Below are positions 7,727 to 14,857 of a stretch of 40,574 nucleotides of DNA, in pieces. The notes under the pieces are model-generated. The model saw nothing but the letters and a program-made list of their open reading frames with translations. It had not been told where the DNA came from and made no database searches. Source of the stretch: Pirellula sp. (GTDB taxonomy: Bacteria; Planctomycetota; Planctomycetia; Pirellulales; Pirellulaceae); contig JAJTFB010000013.1 in assembly GCA_021300015.1 (NCBI GenBank), positions 1 to 40,574 on the forward strand, written 5' to 3'. The translations under genes and the position numbers were made by a program. Numbering within the stretch: the first letter of the stretch is position 1; each line of letters starts with the position of its first letter.

Positions 7727-10700
7727 ATGGCAACCGCAGAAATCGGCAACGAACTGAAAACTCGAACTCGAACCCCTCAGGAATTTCGTGGCAATCGCAA
7801 TGGACTCAAGATCGAGACACGGTTCTGTCCTTCTGGAGTGAGCGACCCTTTTGATACCGTCGAGTGGGAGACCCGCAGTGCGGCGATTAAGGACGAGAAT
7901 GGCAAGGTGCTATTCGAGCAGACCAATTGCCAGATCCCTTCGACATGGAGCCAATTGGCGACCAATGTGGTGGTGAGCAAGTACTTTTATGGGGATCCAA
8001 AGAACACCGAGGAGCGGGAGTATTCGGTCAAGCAATTGATTCATCGGGTCACCAGAACGATTGCCGATTGGGGTCTTCAGGACGGGTACTTCGACCAGCC
8101 TGCAGATGCGGAGCGATTCTACAAGGATCTGACTTGGCTGTGTCTTCATCAGTACGGTTCGTTCAATTCTCCGGTATGGTTCAACGTTGGACTTTTCCAG
8201 CAGTATCAGGTCGTTGGTACCAAGTGCAATTGGCACTACAACGTCGAGGAGGGCAAGCTTGAGCAACCCGAGAACCCTTACGAGTACCCTCAAGCATCGG
8301 CTTGTTTCATCCAGAGTGTGGATGACAACATGGAAGACATCATGCGTCTGGCGGCCAGCGAAGCGATGCTCTTTAAGTTTGGTTCAGGGACCGGGACGGA
8401 CCTCTCGACGATCCGTTCGAGTCGCGAGCAGCTCTCGGGTGGTGGCAAGCCCAGTGGTCCTTTGTCGTTCATGCGAGTCTACGACCAGATCGCAGCGGTG
8501 GTCAAATCCGGTGGCAAGACCCGGCGAGCGGCCAAGATGCAGTCGATCAAGGTATGGCATCCGGACGTGATGGACTTTATCGAGTGCAAGTGGAAAGAAG
8601 AGCAAAAAGCGCATGCGCTGATCCGCGAAGGTTACGAATCGAACTTCAACGGCGAGGCCTACTCGTCGGTGATGTTCCAGAATGCGAACTTGTCGGTTCG
8701 CCTGACCGATGAGTTCATGCAAGCGGTTCGTGACGATCAAGTTTGGAGCACGCGATGGATTTCGGACAAGCCGAAAGAGGCGCCGCCCAAGTACCGCGCT
8801 CGAGAGGTGCTCAACCGAATGGCTGAGTGCGCTTGGAATTGCGGAGATCCGGGTGTTCAATACGACACGACGATCAACCAATGGCACACTTGTCCAAACA
8901 GCGGACGGATCAACGCGAGCAACCCTTGTTCGGAATACATGTTCCTGGACAACACGGCTTGCAATCTATCCTCGATCAACTTGATGAAGTTCCGTCGCGC
9001 CGACGGCTCGTTTGACAACCAGGGCTTCATGGCCGCTTGCCGATTGTTCTTCATCGCCCAGGAGATCTTGGTCGATCATGCGGCCTATCCGACCGACAGG
9101 ATCGCTTACAACAGCCACCTGTTCCGTCCGCTTGGGCTCGGCTACTCCAACCTTGGCTCGTTGATCATGACCAATGGGGCTTCTTACGATTCCCCGATGG
9201 CCCATGGCTTGTGCGGATCGATCACCGCATTGCTCCATGGAGCGGCCAATCTGGCCAGCGCCGAGATGGCAGGTGTCGTCGGAGCCTTTGCCGAATATCC
9301 CGAGAATTCCGAACCGATGATGCGCGTCATGCAAATGCATCGCAACGCCGTCGAGCAGATTCCCGATGCAGGTCCAAGGTATCTCAAGGACGCGGCTCGC
9401 GAGGTTTGGGACAAGGTCTTGGAGGCCGGGCGCATCCACGGGTTCCGCAATGCACAGGCCACTGTGCTTGCACCGACTGGTACGATCAGTTTCATGATGG
9501 ATTGCGATACGACCGGTATCGAACCGGACATCGCGTTGGTTAAGTACAAGCAACTCGCGGGCGGTGGCATGCTCAAGATCGTCAACGGCTCGGTTCACTT
9601 GGGTCTGCAGAACCTCGGGTACACCCCTGAGCAGATCAAAGACATCGAGAAGTACATCAACGATCGCGATACGATCGAGGGAGCACCGCATGTCAAGCAA
9701 GAGCATTTGCCCGTCTTCGACTGTGCGTTCACCCCAGCCAACGGCACACGGAGCATCCGATGGCAAGCCCACGTCGAGATGATGGCCGCCGCTCAACCGT
9801 TCCTGTCCGGTGCGATCAGCAAGACGGTTAACATGCCTTCGGATACGACCGTCAAGGACATCGCTGACGCTTACTATTGGGGCTGGGAACTTGGCCTCAA
9901 AGCCGTTGCGATCTACCGCGATGGTTCCAAGCAAAGCCAGCCCCTTTCGACCAAATCCGAGTCGAAAAAGGCTGAAGAGGCCGAAGCAGCCAAGGTTGTC
10001 GAGAAGGTAGTTTACAAAGTGCGTCGTGAACGATTGCCCGATACCCGCAACTCAGTGACTCACAAGTTCAGCATCGCCGGGCATGAAGGCTACATCAACG
10101 TAGGGCTCTACCCAGACGGTCGGCCAGGCGAAGTCTTCATCACCATGGCCAAAGAAGGCAGCACCATCGGAGGGCTGATGGATAGTTTCGGTACGGCAAT
10201 CTCCTTGTCCCTGCAATACGGGGTCCCCTTGGAAGTCCTGGTCAATAAGTTCAGCCATACCCGGTTCGAACCCAATGGCCATACCACCAATGCCGACATC
10301 CGGATCGCCAAGAGTGTGGTCGACTACATCTTCCGCTGGATGGGTCTGACATTCCTGGCTGGTTATCGCGAGGAGCAAAAGGCCAAAGCCGATTTGATCT
10401 CAGGCAATGAGAGCAACCAAGCCGGCAAGCAAACAGCCAGTCAAACCGCTGCGACTCCGATCGTGACGATCAAGTCCACGAATGCATCGTCAGCAACATC
10501 GTCGGCCGAGTCCTCCAGCGAATCGATTCGAACCGAAGCTCGATTCGTCAATCACGAGGACAAGAGTCCGACTTGGGCGGTCTCCTCGACGACGATCCGT
10601 GAGGACAGCCGAGCCGAACAGTTTTCGCGATTCCAAAGCGACGCTCCGGGATGCGACAACTGCGGATCGGTCACGGTCCGCAATGGCAATTGCTATCTGT

Positions 10701-10735
10701 GCCACAACTGCGGCAACAGCCTTGGCTGTAGCTGA
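7727..10735 (+). CDS. nrdJ: Adenosylcobalamin-dependent (class II) ribonucleotide reductase
   Basis: A 1002-residue enzyme that reduces ribonucleotides to deoxyribonucleotides using a cobalamin-derived thiyl radical. The ATG at 7727 (MATAEIGNEL) is preferred over a TTG at 7661, whose extra 22 residues look non-coding. The redox pair is C193 (QASACFIQ) and C412 (NTACNLSS), and the thiyl-radical cysteine is C401 (NPCSEYMF). The 11-residue C401-C412 spacing fits the class II pattern. The barrel motif VLAPTGTISFMMDCDTTGIEPD is also present. A TSCPD domain follows at about 779-871, then a Ser/Thr-rich linker. The C-terminal cysteine cluster (CDNCG...CYLCHNCGNSLGCS) probably binds zinc and contains the shuttle cysteines. 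No cobalamin riboswitch was recognised upstream. Confidence 0.97.
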   Translation: MATAEIGNELKTRTRTPQEFRGNRNGLKIETRFCPSGVSDPFDTVEWETRSAAIKDENGKVLFEQTNCQIPSTWSQLATNVVVSKYFYGDPKNTEEREYSVKQLIHRVTRTIADWGLQDGYFDQPADAERFYKDLTWLCLHQYGSFNSPVWFNVGLFQQYQVVGTKCNWHYNVEEGKLEQPENPYEYPQASACFIQSVDDNMEDIMRLAASEAMLFKFGSGTGTDLSTIRSSREQLSGGGKPSGPLSFMRVYDQIAAVVKSGGKTRRAAKMQSIKVWHPDVMDFIECKWKEEQKAHALIREGYESNFNGEAYSSVMFQNANLSVRLTDEFMQAVRDDQVWSTRWISDKPKEAPPKYRAREVLNRMAECAWNCGDPGVQYDTTINQWHTCPNSGRINASNPCSEYMFLDNTACNLSSINLMKFRRADGSFDNQGFMAACRLFFIAQEILVDHAAYPTDRIAYNSHLFRPLGLGYSNLGSLIMTNGASYDSPMAHGLCGSITALLHGAANLASAEMAGVVGAFAEYPENSEPMMRVMQMHRNAVEQIPDAGPRYLKDAAREVWDKVLEAGRIHGFRNAQATVLAPTGTISFMMDCDTTGIEPDIALVKYKQLAGGGMLKIVNGSVHLGLQNLGYTPEQIKDIEKYINDRDTIEGAPHVKQEHLPVFDCAFTPANGTRSIRWQAHVEMMAAAQPFLSGAISKTVNMPSDTTVKDIADAYYWGWELGLKAVAIYRDGSKQSQPLSTKSESKKAEEAEAAKVVEKVVYKVRRERLPDTRNSVTHKFSIAGHEGYINVGLYPDGRPGEVFITMAKEGSTIGGLMDSFGTAISLSLQYGVPLEVLVNKFSHTRFEPNGHTTNADIRIAKSVVDYIFRWMGLTFLAGYREEQKAKADLISGNESNQAGKQTASQTAATPIVTIKSTNASSATSSAESSSESIRTEARFVNHEDKSPTWAVSSTTIREDSRAEQFSRFQSDAPGCDNCGSVTVRNGNCYLCHNCGNSLGCS

Positions 10736-10759
10736 TCGAATCGCTTATCGATCGACCAA

Positions 10760-10789
10760 GGGCTCCGTCGGCATATGCCGGCAGAGCCC
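10760..10789. terminator. Strong hairpin after nrdJ, possible terminator
   Basis: A near-perfect inverted repeat 24 bp after the nrdJ stop. GGGCTC pairs with GAGCCC around a self-complementary CGGCATATGCCG core, with one mismatch and one G-U pair. No T-run follows, so it is not a canonical intrinsic terminator. It may act with Rho or protect the 3' end. Confidence 0.45.
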
Positions 10790-10937
10790 CGAGGGCACGT
10801 GAGTTTCTACTTCAACTCCGAGCACCTGCCGTGCAGCTCTTGGCACCGCCGATCGCGGTTTTTACACAGCGCAATCTTGTTGAATCCCAACTGAGAAAAC
10901 ACTCAGCTAGCATTGCAATCCACGCATGCTTCCATCC

Positions 10938-11015
10938 GTGCCAGGCACCTGCTGGGGCTGAGCCAGGATTTGCTAGCAATGCTGGGCGTCAGGTGCCCGA
11001 TTCCGGTGCCAGGCA
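10938..11015. repeat. Two REP-like GTGCCAGGCA palindromic motifs
   Basis: GTGCCAGGCAC at 10938-10948 is an exact palindrome about a central A. A second copy, GGTGCCAGGCA, lies at 11005-11015 in the same orientation. They sit in the nrdJ/GDSL-hydrolase gap. Short palindromes of this kind are common as dispersed REP-like elements, but the copy number in this genome cannot be judged from one window. Confidence 0.5.
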
Positions 11016-11047
11016 GTCGGATTCCTCGCGCCACACCACCGCTTGGC

Positions 11048-11089
11048 AGCGGATGGCTACGACTAGGTAGCGGGTGGCTACGATTAGCC
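11048..11089. repeat. 21-bp tandem duplication upstream of the GDSL hydrolase
   Basis: Two adjacent 21-bp units share AGCGG(A/G)TGGCTACGA(C/T)TAG and differ at only four positions. They sit about 80 bp before the chosen start of the hydrolase, in its presumptive promoter region. With the palindromes just upstream, they account for most of the structure in the 10736-11167 gap, where I see no gene. Confidence 0.8.
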
Positions 11090-11167
11090 AGATCAGTCGG
11101 ATCGCAGATGCTAGAATGGTCGTCGTGTCCCCTGGTCCCCTCCGTCCTTACCCCCCCATTCAAACCA

Positions 11168-12154
11168 ATGCTCTCCCCTTCGATTACAGCCTGCCTTTTC
11201 CGATTCCTTCTATTGTGCTTCTGCTGGCTCTCTGTGTGTTCGAGCCCAGGGGTCCTTGCCCAGGACCCACTAGCACCCAAGGACAAACGGATCGTCTTCT
11301 TAGGGGATAGCATCACCCATGCGGGCGGTTATATCTCGATCCTCGAGGCGGCCATGCGCGTGGAGTATCCCGATCGAGAAGTCCCCGAGTTCATCAACCT
11401 TGGACTCCCAAGCGAGACAGTAAGCGGGTTGTCCGAACCGGGTCACGCCGGCGGCTCTTTCCCCCGCCCCAACCTCCACGAACGCCTCGGGCGGATCCTT
11501 CGAGAAACCAAACCCAATCTTGTCATCGCCTGCTACGGCATGAACTGCGGTATGTACTACCCGCTGAGCGATGGTCGTTTCGAAAAGTTCCAGTCGGGGA
11601 TCGAACTACTCCACCAACAAGTCGTTGACTCCGGAGCGAGAATCATCCACCTGACTCCCGCTTACTTCGACGCTCTACCCATCCGTGACCGCCTACTTCC
11701 CGACGGACTCGACGAGTACCGTCAACCTTATGCCAAGTACGACGATGTCCTAGAAGCCTACTCGCAGTGGTTGCTGAAGCAACGCGATCGCGGCTGGACA
11801 GTACTCGATGTCCACGGTGCGATGAAAAATGCCGTCGCCAAAGCCCGCCAAGCCGATCCGAACTTCACTCTCGCTGCCGACGGCGTTCACCCCAACGCAG
11901 CCGGCCAAGCGATCGTCGCTGGCCCATTGGCAACCCACTGGGGCTTGACCCTCACCTCCAACGGACTGCCAAACCACCCTCGCGCTTCAGAACTGGTGGA
12001 GCTGATCGCGTCGGAACAAAACAAACGAAAACTCGCTTGGCTCTCGATCACCAAACATGTTCGTCCCGGGATTCCCGCAGGGATGAGCCTCGAGCAACTC
12101 GCCAAAGAGAACCAACTTGCCGAAGAAAAAATCAAATCGATCCTTATGCCCTAG
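11168..12154 (+). CDS. Secreted SGNH/GDSL-family hydrolase
   Basis: A 328-residue exported hydrolase of the SGNH fold (esterase, lipase or carbohydrate deacetylase type). I start it at the ATG at 11168 because this gives a signal peptide (SITACLFRFLLLCFCWLSVC, cut near VLAQD). The 85 residues upstream in frame are low-complexity and overlap a DNA repeat. Block I is IVFLGDSITHAGGY with nucleophile S48. The conserved Asn is N126 in GMNCGMYY, and block V is DGVHPN with D238 and H241. Block II looks like INLGLPSETVSGL. The C-terminal tail after about residue 250 is helical and charged. The likely substrate is an acetylated polysaccharide or ester, but it cannot be specified. It converges on cutC with 17 bp between stops. 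Confidence 0.88.
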   Translation: MLSPSITACLFRFLLLCFCWLSVCSSPGVLAQDPLAPKDKRIVFLGDSITHAGGYISILEAAMRVEYPDREVPEFINLGLPSETVSGLSEPGHAGGSFPRPNLHERLGRILRETKPNLVIACYGMNCGMYYPLSDGRFEKFQSGIELLHQQVVDSGARIIHLTPAYFDALPIRDRLLPDGLDEYRQPYAKYDDVLEAYSQWLLKQRDRGWTVLDVHGAMKNAVAKARQADPNFTLAADGVHPNAAGQAIVAGPLATHWGLTLTSNGLPNHPRASELVELIASEQNKRKLAWLSITKHVRPGIPAGMSLEQLAKENQLAEEKIKSILMP

Positions 12155-12171
12155 CCTAAAGCTTTTGGAGC

Positions 12172-12912
12172 TTAATCCTCAGCTAGACATCGACGAGAGA
12201 TTCGATCGAGCAAACGTCGAACCTGGAGAATCTCCTCGGCAATCGGCATGCCCGGAGGGAGGTGCGAGAGCCGACTCTCCGCAGCTTGCTCAGGACGCTT
12301 AGTAAAGGAACCGTGCAATTGCCGGCAATGTGTTTCTTGCAAAACCCGTTGAGCATTGAGCGAATGGATTCCCCCTGCGGGCAAGATCTCCAACCGCTTA
12401 CGGGCCGCAAGATTCCACTCACGCAGCGCCTCGAGCGAATCGACGGCGTGCAATGCTCCCCCGCTGGTCAAGATTCGATCGTACCGAAGTTCGATCAGGC
12501 GTTCGATCGAAGGGATGGGATCCGGTACTCGATCGAAGACCCGATGGACCACCAATTCGGCTGCCTCGGACACCTGAAAAACAACCCTTTGCACCCGAGC
12601 TAAGAAATCCCAATCGAGCGATCCGTCGGCACAGCAGGCACCGACTGCCACACCATCGGCCCCGAGCCTGATCGCTTCTCGAGCCTCTTCGAGCATCCGA
12701 TCGAGCTCATCGGGCGTGTAATGAAAATCCCCTTCTCGACATCGCACCAATACGATCAAGGCCTCGGACATTTCGGCCCGCGTTGCTTTGATCAAGTCCA
12801 CCGAAGGAGTGACTCCTCCGACGCTCAAATTCTCGCTCAGTTCGATCCGCTGGGCCCCAGCATCGATCGCTTGGCGGACGGCTTCGAGACGATCGACACA
12901 GACTTCTAGCAT
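12172..12912 (-). CDS. cutC: CutC-family protein
   Basis: A 246-residue TIM-barrel protein of the CutC family, at the usual length. Signatures are MLEVCVDRLEAVRQAIDAGA, RIELSENLSVGGVTPSVDLI, VLVRCREGDFHYTPDE, GVAVGACCADGSLDWDF, VVHRVFDRVPDP, ILTSGGA and ILPAGGI. The family was named for copper homeostasis in Escherichia coli, but the biochemical role remains disputed and a metabolic enzyme activity is possible. It lies 13 bp after the CRTAC1-like gene on the same strand, so it is probably the last gene of that operon. A link to the upstream cytochrome through metal supply would be speculation. Confidence 0.93.
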   Translation of the reverse strand: MLEVCVDRLEAVRQAIDAGAQRIELSENLSVGGVTPSVDLIKATRAEMSEALIVLVRCREGDFHYTPDELDRMLEEAREAIRLGADGVAVGACCADGSLDWDFLARVQRVVFQVSEAAELVVHRVFDRVPDPIPSIERLIELRYDRILTSGGALHAVDSLEALREWNLAARKRLEILPAGGIHSLNAQRVLQETHCRQLHGSFTKRPEQAAESRLSHLPPGMPIAEEILQVRRLLDRISRRCLAED

Positions 12913-12925
12913 ACTAGGAGTACCT

Positions 12926-14830
12926 CTAAGTCCCTTGTTCGACCAGCATTTCCTGATCGAGCTTGTCGATCGGTACCTTTTGCTCGGAGCCGTCGGGCCA
13001 TCGGATCGTCATCTCTTTGGGTTCGCGATTCCCAAGTCCGAACGTCGCTGCTAGTTCCGTCTGCGATAGATAACTGCGTGTCGTCGAGATGGTCCTTTGC
13101 ATTTTCTCATCGCTGCCGAAGTCGAGCAGGATCGTGGCCCCTATGGCACCGGTGTTGGACTTGTCCTTGAGTCTGACCCTCAACCAATGGTTGCCGAGTT
13201 TTTGATCATTACGCAGTAAGCGAGCTTTGCCTCCATTGGCGACCAAGAGCACATCCAGATCACCGTCCCCGTCGACATCGCCAACCGTGGCACTGCGCCC
13301 TACCATCGGCTTTTGGAAATCCGCTCCTGTCTTTTCGGCGTTCAACGCGACAAACTGAGTCGGTTGCTTCTTGCCTGCATTCCAGAACAATTGGCTCGGT
13401 TGCTCATACTGCTGGGTCGGGAAGACCTTTTGAATCTCAGGTTCTAAGTGACCGTTTGAGCACAGGATATCGAGCCTGCCATCGAGGTCCATGTCGGCAA
13501 ATAGGGTACCGAATGTCAATCGAATCCGCGTCTGGGGTCCGAAACCGGTTGTCGGGGCCACATCGGTGAAACTGGCTTTGAGACCGTCGCTGAGATACAA
13601 ACTCGATTGCTCGTTGGCGAAGTTTCCGATCACAATCCCGCAGCAGTCGTCATTGCGAAAGTTCGCCGAATCGATTCCCATCGCTCCGGTGGCTTGGCCG
13701 TCTCGGGTCAGGGCTACTCCCATGGTGACCCCTTGATCCTCAAAGGTTCCATCCTTTTTATTGATGAATAAGAAGTTCTTCACCGTGTCATTCGCCACGC
13801 ACACATCCATCCAGCCATCGTGATTTGCATCGAGCAGGGCGATCCCGAGGGTCTTGGCTTCTGGAACCTGTGTCGCGGGATTGAGCACGTGCAATCCTGC
13901 TTCTTTGCCGACCTCCTTGAAAACCCCACCACCTTCGTTGTGATAAAGGTACATGTGCACGCCGTCGAAGTTGGTCGGTTGGCCATAGGATCGCTCCAGA
14001 CCGACGAGGGTCGAGGCGAGCGACAAATCGATTTCGCGACTCCATGCTACGTAGTTGCCGACGATCAAATCGAGCTTGCCATCCCGGTCATAATCGAGCC
14101 ACATCGCCGGGCAGCTCCACTGGGTTGCGACCCCAGCGACCCCTGCCGATTCGGTCACCTCGATGAACTTGCCATGATCGTTTCGGAAAAGGTGGTTTTT
14201 ACCGACGGCCGTGATGAACACATCGACCCACCCATCGTTGTCGTAATCTCCGAAGGCAGGTCCCATGCCGTAGAAAGTGACATCGAGTCCCGATTCCTTG
14301 GTCACCTCTTTGAAGTTCCCTTTGCCATCGTTTTGGTACAAGCACATCGTCGGAGCTGGTTGGTTTAGGTCCCGTTGGTTCCACGGCCAATCGCATGAGT
14401 TTACCAACAGGATGTCTTGGTCGCCGTCGTTGTCATAATCTAGAAATCCACTTCCCCCTCCCATGGTTTCAGGGAGCAAACGCTCACCTTGCTTGCCGTC
14501 GTAATGGGTAAACTCAATACCGGCCTGTTGTGTGATATCGGTAAAGGGGATCGTCGGGATTTCGACGGTCGCGGCCTTGCGTTCCTGGGGCAGAGCCGTC
14601 TGCGTTTTCTTCTCGACAAACTTCTCTTTCTCCGGTCGGTTGAGGGCATAGATAGCCCCACCGATAAGGGCCACGCTGGCGATCAGACCTAGCGATCGCC
14701 AGAACATCCTGCCGATGACCGAATCGTCCTCGGCATCCTGGGAAGAGGCTCGAGAGCGGTTTGGGTGCTGTGAAACCCTGCGTTGGATGTCCCGTTTTGA
14801 GGGCTTCTTATCAGGAGAGGACATAGACAA
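12926..14830 (-). CDS. Membrane-anchored CRTAC1-like FG-GAP/ASPIC-UnbV protein
   Basis: A 634-residue protein with a short basic, disordered N-terminus, one transmembrane helix at about 43-63 (FWRSLGLIASVALIGGAIYAL) and a large exported domain. That domain is a calcium-binding-type beta-propeller. FG-GAP blades carry DYDNDGDQD (131), DYDNDGWVD (195), DYDRDGKLD (246) and later DANHDGWMD, DMDLDGRLD and DVDGDGDLD. The C-terminus is an ASPIC/UnbV domain (GNHWLRVRL...GAIGATI...SYLSQTELAATFGLG...TIRWPDGSEQ). Such proteins are common in planctomycetes and acidobacteria, and their function is essentially unknown. The gene starts 27 bp after the pentahaem cytochrome gene, so the two are probably co-transcribed and may form an envelope complex. 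Confidence 0.9.
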   Translation of the reverse strand: MSMSSPDKKPSKRDIQRRVSQHPNRSRASSQDAEDDSVIGRMFWRSLGLIASVALIGGAIYALNRPEKEKFVEKKTQTALPQERKAATVEIPTIPFTDITQQAGIEFTHYDGKQGERLLPETMGGGSGFLDYDNDGDQDILLVNSCDWPWNQRDLNQPAPTMCLYQNDGKGNFKEVTKESGLDVTFYGMGPAFGDYDNDGWVDVFITAVGKNHLFRNDHGKFIEVTESAGVAGVATQWSCPAMWLDYDRDGKLDLIVGNYVAWSREIDLSLASTLVGLERSYGQPTNFDGVHMYLYHNEGGGVFKEVGKEAGLHVLNPATQVPEAKTLGIALLDANHDGWMDVCVANDTVKNFLFINKKDGTFEDQGVTMGVALTRDGQATGAMGIDSANFRNDDCCGIVIGNFANEQSSLYLSDGLKASFTDVAPTTGFGPQTRIRLTFGTLFADMDLDGRLDILCSNGHLEPEIQKVFPTQQYEQPSQLFWNAGKKQPTQFVALNAEKTGADFQKPMVGRSATVGDVDGDGDLDVLLVANGGKARLLRNDQKLGNHWLRVRLKDKSNTGAIGATILLDFGSDEKMQRTISTTRSYLSQTELAATFGLGNREPKEMTIRWPDGSEQKVPIDKLDQEMLVEQGT

Positions 14831-14857
14831 GCTCGGTGTTGGTCTGGGAGGAGTTTT

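Noticed and set aside
8966-9934. 322-residue frame antisense to nrdJ
   Set aside because: The + strand product is a clear class II ribonucleotide reductase, so this is a high-GC shadow.
10913-11167. 85-residue N-terminal extension of the GDSL hydrolase
   Set aside because: Low-complexity, made partly of a DNA tandem repeat, and it would bury the signal peptide.
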